DNA of 32,116 nt, from assembly GCF_002632725.1 (NCBI RefSeq), contig NZ_NJAI01000008.1, forward strand, positions 1 through 32,116, in the 5' to 3' direction. Position numbers and translations under genes: made by a program. Shown one piece after another: positions 1-7,429 of the stretch; the first letter of the stretch is position 1, and each line of letters starts with the position of its first letter. The notes beneath the pieces were generated by a model that was not told where the DNA came from, searched no databases, and worked only from the letters and a program-made list of their open reading frames with translations. This DNA is from Xenorhabdus hominickii (GTDB taxonomy: Bacteria; Pseudomonadota; Gammaproteobacteria; Enterobacterales; Enterobacteriaceae).

Positions 1-77
1 GATTTGTGACAATAACGGCAATAGACGTCAGCTTTGGCCATGCTTTACCCTTAAAAGGCGGGAAGCATATCACAACA
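1..77 (-). mobile_element. insA: End of an IS1-family element with the first codons of insA
   Basis: On the minus strand an ATG at 41-39 opens a frame that runs off the window edge and reads MAKADVYCRYCHKS. A short basic N-terminus followed by a CxxC knuckle is the usual beginning of IS1-family InsA proteins, the DNA-binding/regulatory ORF upstream of InsB. AAGGG lies about six bases before the ATG as a ribosome site. The sequence just upstream (TGTGATATGCTTCC on the minus strand, about 63-76) resembles the start of an IS1-type terminal repeat, but I cannot fix the exact end or a target duplication from one side. The element sits directly after the truncated tape-measure fragment, so it probably interrupted that prophage remnant. 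Only 14 codons are visible, so the family call is moderate. Confidence 0.55.
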
Positions 78-86
78 ACTAACTAT

Positions 87-315
87 TTAATACATGACCA
101 GTTTATTGGCTAGCCTGAATTGGGTTTCAGACGGCTGATTGGGGAAGGCTTTCGCTATTTCTAATAAGGTCGGAATAGTATCCGCCGAACCCTCTTTGGT
201 GGTGTGTATCGGGATCTTAAGTTTATTTAACTCTGACAGTACGGCGGGATTTTCCCCTCTTTGTGCCGCATTAAGTGTGTTAAATAAATTTTGAACGGAC
301 TGTTGGGCATCGTCA
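87..315 (-). pseudogene. Internal fragment of a phage tail tape-measure gene (gpT-like)
   Basis: This stretch reads as protein in a frame different from both gpE and E'. The segment around ENPAVLSELNKLKIPIHTT followed by SADTIPTLLEIAKAFP resembles the internal part of P2-like tape-measure proteins, where a 'LNxLGI...G.ADTxxTLLxI' pattern is common. It has no start of its own and ends at a stop at 87-89, a few bases before the IS-like end. P2 order is E-E'-T, so finding a T scrap right after E' suggests an internal deletion joined E' to the middle of T before or when the IS arrived. The right junction is approximate. The identification rests on pattern memory rather than a search. Confidence 0.5.
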
Positions 316-412
316 GCATCAGGAGCCACGCATCTTGTGACCCCCAGCGATAAAAGTAGGTAACGTCCGCGGCTAATTGTTGCCATTGTTGGAGGGTGTG
401 TAGGCCAAAAAA
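227..412 (-). pseudogene. E' extension of the tail assembly chaperone, reached by -1 frameshift; 3' part replaced
   Basis: If ribosomes slip back one base at 412-406, translation of gpE continues as FFGLHTLQQWQQLAADVTYF and then YRWGSQDAWLLML, ending at the stop at 227-229. The WQQLAADV...FYRW stretch is typical of the P2 E' extension, which is made only as the gpE+E' fusion and helps assemble the tail around the tape measure. After about position 320 the E' frame stops looking like family sequence and tape-measure-like sequence appears in another frame. The E' end is therefore probably chimeric and non-functional. Confidence 0.6.
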
Positions 413-660
413 CCTGTCAAGAATTCCTCACATTTGCGAAAATCGGTGATAGCCATTTTTTTCAGGACGGTCTCAGGCACTGGCGACACCAAGGCAATTA
501 GCAGCCTCATAGCTGCCAACAGATTGGATTTTTTATCCATTTCGTAAAATTGTTCAACCTCAATTAATACTGGTTCACGAAAATGAATTTCTTCATAAAC
601 TTCTTTGTCGTTATTGCTTTCAATGCGTCTGCTTAATTGAACGACTTTAGTCTTTTCCAC
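373..660 (-). CDS. P2-like phage tail assembly chaperone gpE
   Basis: A 95-residue protein of the P2 gpE / tail assembly chaperone family, similar in size to P2 gpE (about 91 aa). The core reads FREPVLIEVEQFYEMDKKS, then a hydrophobic helix LLAAMRLLIALVS and an acidic/aromatic C-terminal helix. In P2-like phages gpE and the frameshifted gpE+E' coat the tape-measure protein during tail assembly. The start is GTG at 660-658, with AAGGA about seven bases upstream. The 3' end carries the T TTT TTG slip site. In P2 the gene lies between the sheath/tube genes (FI, FII) and T; here FI, FII and the fibre-assembly gene are missing upstream and T is a scrap downstream, so the gene is an orphan in a decayed prophage. 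Confidence 0.75.
   Translation of the reverse strand: MEKTKVVQLSRRIESNNDKEVYEEIHFREPVLIEVEQFYEMDKKSNLLAAMRLLIALVSPVPETVLKKMAITDFRKCEEFLTGFLAYTPSNNGNN
406..412 (-). promoter_or_regulatory. Programmed -1 ribosomal frameshift site T TTT TTG
   Basis: In the gpE frame the codons are GGT TTT TTG (414-406), giving the heptamer T TTT TTG. This is the slippery sequence known for the P2-type E/E' overlap. Slippage enters the frame that encodes the E'-like sequence, and the gpE zero frame stops 13 codons after the start of the GGT codon. I did not identify a confident downstream stimulatory hairpin. Confidence 0.7.
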
Positions 661-1067
661 GTTGATTCCTTAGTTTTCTGTTATTGAAATTCTTCCCAGC
701 AAACTTCGAACTTAGCTGATAATTTATACAGCTATATTATTGCAATATATGCAACAAACAAAATTAATGATGCAAAATAAGAAACAATAAGATTCACTAT
801 AAATTAACGACAGACAGGAAGCGGCAATATCATGAGATACCGCCGTTTGATGAGGCTTTATGAAAGGAAGCTGGGGAGTGAGTAACCAATATGGGGCTTA
901 TTTTTCATTAGGTAAAGCCTTCATTCTGACACGGGAAACATGAGGACAGGATACTGACAAGTCTTTGCACTTTGGTGTGTGCTGTAGGTGATAGAAAACT
1001 TGTGATATTTATGCAAGGGATTGATTAGACATCCGTGTCTAAATTCGATTTAGAATTATCAGAAGCA
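661..1067. other. Intergenic, no gene recognised
   Basis: About 400 bases between gpE and the tail-fibre gene, where an intact P2-like prophage would carry G, FI and FII. No credible coding sequence is visible on either strand, so those genes are deleted or eroded. The only clear structure is the hairpin at 1025-1042. Confidence 0.5.
1025..1042 (-). terminator. Hairpin downstream of the tail-fibre gene
   Basis: TTAGACA-TCCG-TGTCTAA is a perfect 7-bp stem with a 4-base loop, 26 bases past the tail-fibre stop. There is no uridine run after it on the minus strand (AATCAATCCC follows), so it is either a weak terminator or an RNA-stability hairpin. Confidence 0.4.
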
Positions 1068-2219
1068 TTAAGCCTGTGATGCTTCATCCTTACTAGTAGG
1101 CATTTGCACTCGAACAGAAATAAATCTGCTATCAGGAATATCGATTAAATCACCGTCAGAGTAGCCTTCACGTATATTTTTGGCGAATGCAGGAGCATCT
1201 GAGTGTTCGCGGTGGTAGGTCATTAATTTAATGGAGTCATCGGGTAGAATGTTATGATCGATCCAAATTAGCGGTAATTTGTTTTTAGATAATGGTATTT
1301 CAATATCGCTATCTGTGTCGCTTTGTATGCCATCAGTATTAAATCCAGAGGTTCCTTTAATAAGATAAACTCCTTTAGAAATACGCTCAGTAGTAACACC
1401 TTCAAATTTATCACTAGTAGTAGATGTACCATCTGAGTAAATTAAAATTGTAGATGATTTTTTTTTGATAATGCTGCTGCTAGTAGCATATGTATTGGCT
1501 GTTCCCCTAATGGTGTACCAACCATGCCAGCTGCGACCTTCATCCCATGATTGGCGTATTGCAATTTCCCCGATATGTGATGTATAACGCTGTGTAACAA
1601 CGGAATAATCACCTTGCACTTCCAATATACCAAAGCTATACAGACCTATGGGAAAATCAGGAACCTTGTCAGCCTGTGGAATATTAACAACAGCGAACCC
1701 TGTTGATAAAAAGTGCTGAAAGGGAGCACTGGAATTCACGCCCCCCAAGGCGTTAGCACTGACGGCTGTAACATCTTTTGCCATCAAATGGATGTCGGTC
1801 GCCAGAGACTTTCCATTTATTGAACGGCTGTTAGGTACCGCATTCAGCGCTTGATTGACTGTATTTCGTAGTCCGATATTATTTACAAACTCCGCTTTAT
1901 CCGGAATATCAGCCCCGTTCTGCTTCTTTTCCAAATAGAGATCTGAGTTATTGTTAAAGGCATTTTGGTTAGCTGTATTAGCGAGATCGTATGCTTTCTT
2001 AACCGCTTTAGAGGTTGCAGCGGTTATCTCACTGTCACTGTCTGTCTCATTACTTAGTGTCACAAATCCCGGCTCTACCTGAGTGGCATAGGGGTGATTA
2101 CGGCTCGCAGCATGTTCTGCAATGGCTTCTTTGATTGATTCTTTGACATATTCTGGCGTGGTAACAGTAACCAGATTGCTATCTTCTGAAACGTATACTT
2201 CAGGCTTCTTATCTTGCAT
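1068..2219 (-). CDS. Phage tail fibre protein (P2 gpH-like, short)
   Basis: About 383 residues. The N-terminal third reads VTVTTPEYVKESIKEAIAEH, then RNHPYATQVEPGFVTLSN and ITAATSKAVKKAYDLANTA, the repeat-like motif of tail-fibre proteins in P2/lambda-type prophages. The segment SINGKSLATDIHLMAKDV is another common fibre motif. The C-terminus has the YHREHSDAPAFAKNIREGY...IDIPDSRFISVRV.MP signature of many enterobacterial fibre tips. Fibres are trimers that bind the receptor and set host range. Two in-frame ATGs exist; I chose the second (2219) because GAGGG lies eight bases before it, while it abuts the first (2225). Most P2 gpH proteins are longer and followed by a fibre-assembly gene; neither the full length nor a partner is seen here. 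Confidence 0.75.
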   Translation of the reverse strand: MQDKKPEVYVSEDSNLVTVTTPEYVKESIKEAIAEHAASRNHPYATQVEPGFVTLSNETDSDSEITAATSKAVKKAYDLANTANQNAFNNNSDLYLEKKQNGADIPDKAEFVNNIGLRNTVNQALNAVPNSRSINGKSLATDIHLMAKDVTAVSANALGGVNSSAPFQHFLSTGFAVVNIPQADKVPDFPIGLYSFGILEVQGDYSVVTQRYTSHIGEIAIRQSWDEGRSWHGWYTIRGTANTYATSSSIIKKKSSTILIYSDGTSTTSDKFEGVTTERISKGVYLIKGTSGFNTDGIQSDTDSDIEIPLSKNKLPLIWIDHNILPDDSIKLMTYHREHSDAPAFAKNIREGYSDGDLIDIPDSRFISVRVQMPTSKDEASQA

Positions 2220-2810
2220 ATTCATTCCCTCATCTAATCAACAATACACATTGCTAAATAACATGAAGGCGGTGGGAGACTTCTCCGCCGGTGAACATCA
2301 ATAAAAGGGTTCATCAATACGGGAAAGTACGGCTTGACTAATATTTGATAGGTAGCATGTTTTGTTGGCAGGATGACATAAAATGACAGGCGGGGAATTA
2401 ATAGAATTTGTCTCACAACTGATGAAAATTAATACCACGAGAATCTAAGTAATTTATTAAATCATCAATAAAGAGGCTCTCATAACGGAACAAATTCAAG
2501 TGGTTAGATCGGGGCAGGCAGCACTACATACCATATTTAAATCAGTGTGTTAGATGTGATTTTGGTTGATATGAGCAGCATCTCGATCCCTATAGATTAA
2601 GCTCATACCAGCACCAAACTTCAAATATACACCTCACTGAATCACGCACTTGATTAACAGATAAACTTTATAATGCGCTGCCCTATTTTAAGGCGTATTG
2701 ATTCTGTTACAGGCTATTCAATTGAGATAACAACCTGACCTCAGTAATATTAACTGGCTAGTTAGCAGTAGGATGAAATGACCTTTAACAAATAATAAAG
2801 TGAGGGATTT
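2220..2810. other. Intergenic between divergent tail fibre and Tad2-like gene
   Basis: About 590 AT-rich bases with many stops in all frames. I see no gene. Promoters for the two divergent neighbours should lie here but none stands out clearly. The plus-strand gene has GAGGG shortly before its ATG at 2811. Confidence 0.5.
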
Positions 2811-3623
2811 ATGTCTGATGTTAATAAGCTGGATAATAAACAATGTCCGTTTGATCCTGAGCAATTTAAAGTTAAGATTAAATCTGTTGAGTACGAAGCG
2901 ATTGAGCCTAAAATTAAATCTGTTGAATTTAATGATAGTGTAGGTGCGCCAGTAGGTACTTTCCGTGGACAATTATTCAAGTGTATTTAGGGCTCTGGGT
3001 TCGTCGTGATGATTGGAGCTCTTCTAGTGAATATATAAAACTTATTCCTAGTTCAACGAGCGGTGATGGTAAAAATATTCCGCCTCAGATAGGAATAGTT
3101 GAGAAAAATAGTGAGCTTATATCTTGGCAGCCTACGCAAGACGATATGATGACTTGTGATTGGGAATTAGTGTCCAAAGTAACACCAGTTGAATGCATGC
3201 TGTCTTTTGATCTTGAGGTAGGGACTGGGACATGGGGGCATTTAGAAGCAATGTGGGGATATCTTGCTGACAACGAAAACCTCTACAAATCCTTTCGGTA
3301 CTTTAACTAACGTCAAAAATACAACTGATATTACGAACTTTTCATATTTCGTACAGTGGGATAGTGCTAATTCAGATAGGGGAATTTATATCAGAGTTTC
3401 CTCTAGTATAAATCAAGCAGGTTATCAGAAGATGGTAGCATTATTTGCAAAAAATCTCACAGTCACTGTTGGCGGTACAACTTATCATTTGGGAAGCGCT
3501 ACAGATTATCCTCTGACTGGTAAGCAGGAATACGAATTCGTTGGAAAGTATATCAATAATTTAGGCAACCTGCTGAAACAAAATGAAGGTAATACACTGC
3601 ATTTTTGCCTCAACTGGAAATAA
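2811..3623 (+). pseudogene. Frame-broken gene: Tad2-like (DUF2829) segment plus a C-terminal domain, prophage moron candidate
   Basis: Three adjoining frames read as one protein. 2811-2990 gives MSDVNKLDNKQCPFDPEQF through GTFRGQLFKCI. From about 2984 a second frame gives LGLWVRRDDWSSSSEYIKL and SWQPTQDDMMTCDWELV. From about 3275 a third, back in the first frame, gives NPFGTLTNVKNTTDI through LLKQNEGNTLHFCLNWK. The VRRDDW...W.P(T/S)Q.DM...DWE pattern is that of DUF2829, now called the Thoeris anti-defence 2 (Tad2)-like domain, whose phage members sequester the cyclic nucleotide signal of Thoeris immunity. The C-terminal part (GYQKMVALFAKNLTVTVGG) resembles a separate uncharacterised domain I have seen attached in Photorhabdus/Xenorhabdus proteins. 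Two compensating indels would break a single gene of about 270 codons. Alternatives are overlapping short genes or assembly errors. Confidence 0.5.
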
Positions 3624-3640
3624 ATCCACACCCTGAATTC

Positions 3641-3662
3641 AAGGCTGCTTAATGCGGCCTTT
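3641..3662 (+). terminator. Probable rho-independent terminator
   Basis: AAGGCTGC-TTAATG-CGGCCTT forms a short GC stem with one G-U pair, followed by TTTC, 18 bases after the stop of the broken Tad2-like gene. Confidence 0.45.
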
Positions 3663-3820
3663 TCACGTAAAATCACCTTTAACTAATTGATATTCCTTAT
3701 CTCCTGCATAGTGCAGGTTTAGTTATATATCATCGTTCCGTTTGAAGCGAAGGCATGGGAATAAACTCAGAGGCTACCCTCTTTAAGAGGTTTGGTTAAA
3801 AATAGCTCGGTGTATTTAAT

Positions 3821-3991
3821 ATGTCTACCCTATCACTCAAAGATCCTGATGGTGCAACACAAATAGCACTTTTTAACCGAATTGTGTTAAATGTGATTAA
3901 ACAAAATACCAGTATAAAGGATAGCTAGGCTGCTAAACGTCGAAGAGCAACGTGGTCAGGGGAATTCCGTGGTCAGCTTATCTTTGATTAA
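3821..3991 (+). pseudogene. Transposase C-terminal remnant
   Basis: A frame from 3821 reads DGATQIALFNRIVLNVIKQ, NTSIKDS, an in-frame TAG, AAKRRRATWSGEFRGQLIF and a stop. The pattern (a hydrophobic helix with LNVIK, then a K-S-x-x-x-K-R-x-R element and a short tail) matches the C-terminal end of DDE transposases of the IS4/ISAs1 type. Nothing recognisable of the catalytic core precedes it. The stretch from about 3992 to 4113 holds nothing I can name. Confidence 0.45.
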
Positions 3992-4113
3992 ATTAAATAC
4001 AAAGTGGAATCCCGCCCTGAACAAGGGGTTGACACCCAACCAATCAGAATGATTATTTTGGGAAAACTCTAAGTTAGTGACCAATTTTTATTGACCACAA
4101 CAGATTTTCAGGC

Positions 4114-4140
4114 AATAAAAAACCCCGCATTTGCGAGGTT
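4114..4140 (-). terminator. Terminator of the csp-microprotein transcript
   Basis: On the minus strand AACCTCGC-AAAT-GCGGGGTT is followed by TTTTATTG, a classic intrinsic terminator, 24 bases past the stop of the YmcF-like frame. This supports one transcript carrying the cold-shock gene and the small frame after it. Confidence 0.75.
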
Positions 4141-4163
4141 TAACTATCTGAATGTATTTCTAT

Positions 4164-4286
4164 TTAAACAGGCAACATAACTGCTTTACAGAAAATACAT
4201 TTCGCTCTGTATGAGTTACTCTCTGATATATCAAAGAGATATCTCCGATACTGTGAGCCTTTACAGCATAGGCATCTGAAACAGAT
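4164..4286 (-). CDS. YmcF/YnfQ-type cold-shock microprotein, non-AUG (ATC) start
   Basis: Immediately after the csp stop, in the same frame, a 40-codon frame reads ICFRCLCCKGSQYRRYLFD then ISESNSYRAKCIFCKAVM and LPV. Two CxxC pairs (codons 5/8 and 30/33) would bind one metal. The pattern 'FRC.CC.GSQYR...FD...AKCIFCK' is that of E. coli YmcF and YnfQ, microproteins encoded after cspG and cspB and reported to start at ATT codons and rise in the cold. Here only GGC GAC ATC lies between the csp TAA and the conserved region; no ATG, GTG or TTG precedes it. ATC at 4286-4284 is therefore the likely start, with AAGG four bases upstream overlapping the csp stop. Function is unknown; translation is probably coupled to csp. 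Confidence 0.65.
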   Translation of the reverse strand: MCFRCLCCKGSQYRRYLFDISESNSYRAKCIFCKAVMLPV

Positions 4287-4292
4287 GTCGCC

Positions 4293-4505
4293 TTAAAGAG
4301 GCACCACATTTGCAGCCGCTGGGCCTTTCATACCATTTTCGATGGTAAATGAAACTTCTTGCCCTTCATCTAAGCTTTTAAAATCATTGCCTTGGATTGC
4401 AGAATAGTGAACAAACACATCTTTGCTGCCATCTTTTGGAGAGATAAAACCGAAGCCTTTATCGTTATTAAACCATTTTACTAAACCAGTCATTGTATTA
4501 GACAT
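4293..4505 (-). CDS. CspA-family cold-shock protein
   Basis: 70 residues, a single cold-shock domain (five-stranded OB fold) that binds single-stranded RNA and melts secondary structure. RNP1 is KGFGFIS and RNP2 is VFVHYS, with the WF aromatic pair at the N-terminus ([11 protein letters not shown]). The sequence is closer to E. coli CspA/CspB/CspG ([21 protein letters not shown]) than to CspE or CspC, and like cspB/cspG it is followed by a YmcF-type frame. The start ATG at 4505 has AAGGA seven bases upstream. A leader of about 170 bases with a cold-box-like element precedes it, which suggests cold induction through the leader. I leave the symbol blank because paralogues are hard to tell apart. 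Confidence 0.9.
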   Translation of the reverse strand: MSNTMTGLVKWFNNDKGFGFISPKDGSKDVFVHYSAIQGNDFKSLDEGQEVSFTIENGMKGPAAANVVPL

Positions 4506-4676
4506 ATGAATTCCTTTAAATTTTTTGAGTTGCCATAAGGCAGAATAAGGTTTGTTTTTAATTTGTACGTACTTATGGGAACTAATTAGAAGGAATTCGC
4601 AATGAAGGGATATCTAAGATAACGCTTAATGGTGAACTGCTTTAAACTTGCTTGTCATAAATAGGTCTGTACTTCC
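4506..4676 (-). promoter_or_regulatory. Long csp 5' leader with cold-box-like element at 4676-4666
   Basis: On the minus strand GGAAGTACAGA (4676-4666) closely matches the E. coli cold box TGACGTACAGA and lies about 160 bases upstream of the start codon. In cspA the cold box is at the 5' end of a 159-base leader. Leader length and element position thus agree with a cspA-type thermosensing/autoregulated leader. I could not fix a -10/-35 with confidence. Confidence 0.55.
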
Positions 4677-5072
4677 AAACCGACGAAGTTATTAACTCAT
4701 ACCTTTACTGATATAGCAAACTTTATTTTCTATTTCGCGTTCTGTTTGTTGAAACCTTTGTCTGGTTAGGAGCTACTTATTTGCTTTTATGCGCTCACTT
4801 TCAATTCTACCTTATCGCCTGCTTATCCAGATTGCACTGCTCAATGACCGTCAGTAATTACTCATTCAGCAGCAGATTATCACTCCATGTCTCTTGTCAG
4901 GGATAGCTGGAGCCAGCCAGTAAACAGGTGAGCAAGGGATCGCTTAATCTTCAGCTACCCAAATATTTCGTTTATTCTGGACAGTCATTTGCTGGTAGCC
5001 ACCTATCCAAACCTAAATCTTGAACAATCTGCCTTATATTCCATACCGAGTTTTCCGGATTTTTCCCATCAA
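4677..5072. other. Intergenic, possible eroded coding scrap
   Basis: About 400 bases between the csp leader and the GNAT gene. On the minus strand 5085-4972 a short frame reads NPENSVWNIRQIVQDLGLD then RWLPANDCPE and a stop. It looks protein-like but has no ATG and overlaps the GNAT end. It may be a leftover C-terminus. Otherwise nothing is recognised. Confidence 0.35.
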
Positions 5073-5528
5073 TTATTTTTTCCAAAAAAATACCAATTCA
5101 GGATCTTCATCAAGATTTTCTATATAGCCGCTTTCCCTAAATCCAGCTTTTCTTAGTAAGAATTGCATCGGTTCATTAGACTGATTTGTAGAGGTGAATA
5201 GCTTTGAACAGGTGCAGATTGATTTCAAATAGTTAACGAGTGCTAAACCAAGTCCTCGCCTGCGCCCTTCCACGCCAACCATCAATATTTCTATAAAACC
5301 ACAGTTGAAGAAATTATAATGCAGAACCCCATATGCCACTACTTTGCCATCAACCTCGATTACATGACAGAACTGACTTTTAATCCAATTTTTAATTTGG
5401 TTTAAACGGTGCTCGTCATGCAAGGAAACTGTATCGATAACATTCAGAGTCTCAAAGTCCAAAATATTAGCTAATCGGATAATTATGATTTTGCCAAAGT
5501 GTTCCTGCCTATAGTCTGTAGTTACCAT
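5073..5528 (-). CDS. GNAT-family N-acetyltransferase
   Basis: About 151 residues with the GNAT fold: strand HVIEVDGKVVAYGVLHY, then FIEILMVGVEGRRRGLGLAL. The latter is acetyl-CoA-binding motif A (RRRGLGLAL in place of Q/RxxGxG/A). FLLRKAGFRESG is the typical C-terminal motif. The protein transfers an acetyl group from acetyl-CoA to an amine; the substrate cannot be told. I chose ATG 5528 because AAGG lies eight bases before it; an upstream ATG at 5573 would add 15 Lys/Thr-rich residues but has no ribosome site. It stands alone on the minus strand. Confidence 0.8.
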   Translation of the reverse strand: MVTTDYRQEHFGKIIIIRLANILDFETLNVIDTVSLHDEHRLNQIKNWIKSQFCHVIEVDGKVVAYGVLHYNFFNCGFIEILMVGVEGRRRGLGLALVNYLKSICTCSKLFTSTNQSNEPMQFLLRKAGFRESGYIENLDEDPELVFFWKK

Positions 5529-6027
5529 ATCCTTATCCTTCACCTTGCAAGTTGCTTCTTTGGTTGTCTTCATTCAGCCACATACTTCACTATATGCCTA
5601 GAGATTTATTCAAATATTGATTATATGCAATTCGAAATCAATTGAGTATAAGCTCCATCTATTAATGAATCATTATCACTTAAAATCTGATAGATATATT
5701 ATTTTCCCATTACTCTTGCTTCAATTAAATCGAGTCATCCTTATTTAGTTAAATGATAATTAATTTTAACCATCAAAAAAACAGCAAATTTGATAACCAT
5801 AAATTATAATCAATACAACAATATTCACATAAATAATAACAAAAGACAAAATTTCATGTGTAATTTCTTAGACGCATCTTATACATTTATCTATAATATT
5901 CTTGTCATTAACCCTACGTGATAATGTATACTTCAATAAACTATGAAGTATATCGATACAATCTAATTTTTTGTATAATTTATAATTCTCATTTTAACCA
6001 CTGAATTGGTCAACATTTGGAGTAAAA
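5529..6027. other. AT-rich intergenic region
   Basis: About 500 very AT-rich bases between divergent genes (GNAT and SH3). No coding sequence or repeat recognised. It should hold the promoter of the SH3-dehydratase pair. Confidence 0.5.
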
Positions 6028-6369
6028 ATGCAGAGAGAAGTTATTGTAGCTTATGATTATATTAGTGCTTACCCAAATCCAATTAAATTACAAGCTGGAG
6101 ATATCGTTTCCACCAGTCATAGCGATATTGAATACCCTTACTGGGTTTGGACGACTAATTCTTCAGATGTTAGTGGCTGGGTTCCCCAGCAAATTTTACA
6201 CTTCATTGCTCCTGATACAGCGATCTGCAACGAAAATTATATAGCTCATGAATTAACAGTTAAATCTGGAGAGTATTTGTATTTAGAGCGATTATTGAAT
6301 GGCTGGTATTGGGGTTATAAGAAATCAGGAGAAGCCGGCTGGATACCACAGGAATATATTAAATTTTAA
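6028..6369 (+). CDS. Double SH3-domain protein
   Basis: 113 residues made of two SH3 folds. The first (about 1-58) begins VIVAYDYISAYPNPIKLQ, matching the eukaryotic-type ALYDY motif, then AGDIV and SGWVPQQIL. The second (about 60-113) has LTVKSGEYLYLERLLNGWYW, then GYKKSGEAGWIPQEYIKF, with the WW...G...G.IP..Y signature. There is no signal peptide, so a cytoplasmic role is likely. Start ATG 6028 has GGAG six bases upstream. The next gene, 91 bases downstream and in the same orientation, is a threonine/serine dehydratase. Small SH3 proteins are found beside such dehydratases in other proteobacteria as I recall, so a partner or regulator role is a reasonable guess, not shown here. Confidence 0.8.
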   Translation: MQREVIVAYDYISAYPNPIKLQAGDIVSTSHSDIEYPYWVWTTNSSDVSGWVPQQILHFIAPDTAICNENYIAHELTVKSGEYLYLERLLNGWYWGYKKSGEAGWIPQEYIKF

Positions 6370-6460
6370 AAATATCACAATGATGATAATCATCTCAGTA
6401 TTAATCATAATATTGTGATTACATTGGATCTATTGAAATCAAGCACTGGAGGCTCAAATA

Positions 6461-7429
6461 ATGAAATTTGTTCCCGATTACAATGCAATCGCTGAAGCTC
6501 TCTCTCGTATCAAACCATATATCAATAAGACTCCCGTTTTCACATCAACCACAGTTAATGAAATTTTCAACGCACAAGTCTATTTTAAGTGTGAAAATTA
6601 TCAAAAGACGGGGGAATTCAAATTTCGTGGTGCTATGAATGCCCTGTGCCAATTTAATAATGAGCAGAAAAAAGCAGGTGTTGTTACTTTTTCATCGGGT
6701 AATCATTCACAGGCAATTGCATTAGCAGCAAAGTTACTGGGAATTACCGCTACAATAGTCATGCCACAAGATGCGCCTCAAGCTAAGATCATTGCCACAC
6801 AGGGTTACGGTGGAAAAATTATTTTTTACGATAGATATACTGAAGATCGTGAAGAAATAGGCCACCAATTAGCAGAAAAACATGGCATGACGCTAATCCC
6901 ACCTTTCGATCACCCACATATCATTGCAGGCCAAGGCACTGCTGCCAAAGAGCTGTTTGAAAAAGTGGGTGAACTGGATGCCTTATTTATGCCTCTCGGC
7001 GGCGGTGGTTTGCTATCAGGCTCTGCACTTTCAGCCGCTCAGCTATCACCTTCATGTCGAGTATTCGGCGTAGAACCCGCTACGGGTAATGATGGTCAGC
7101 AATCCTTTAGACAAGGTAAAATCGTCCATATTGATACGCCAGAAACCATTGCAGATGGTGCATAAACTCAACATTTGGGGCAACATACTTTTGCCATCAT
7201 TCACCATTTGGTTGAAGATATTCTGACAGCTTCAGATGATGAATTGATCGATGCCATGTATTTTTTAGCTGAACGAATGAAAACCATTGTCGAGCCTACA
7301 GCTTGCTTAGGGTTTGCTGCTGCAAAAGCGATACGGGAACAGTTGAAAGGGCAACGTATCGGGATTATTTTAAGTGGCGGAAATATCGATATGAAACGGT
7401 ATGCCCATTTATTGGCAAATAAAAATTAA
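6461..7429 (+). pseudogene. Threonine/serine dehydratase with one nonsense codon
   Basis: A fold-type II PLP enzyme that deaminates L-threonine or L-serine to the keto acid and ammonia. Full length would be 322 residues, normal for the single-domain (no ACT) class. Seen: PLP lysine K54 in EFKFRGA, SSGNHSQA at 78-85, the phosphate-binding GGGGLLSG at 180-187, and the C-terminal LSGGN. Codon 235 is TAA (7163-7165); reading through in the same frame continues TQHLGQHTFAIIHHLVEDI, the expected continuation after 'IADGA'. A single C-to-T change from CAA would explain it. The remnant after the stop could only start at TTG 7175. The 234-residue product lacks the C-terminal part of the fold and is probably inactive. 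Start ATG 6461 has GGAGG upstream. Confidence 0.85.

Noticed and set aside
87..386. A separate 99-residue protein overlapping the gpE end
   Set aside because: Its first third is the third frame across the E' extension; only the later part looks like a tape-measure fragment.
4972..5085. Short minus-strand frame ending RWLPANDCPE
   Set aside because: Protein-like text but no ATG, overlaps the end of the GNAT gene, and no family recognised; mentioned only as a possible scrap.
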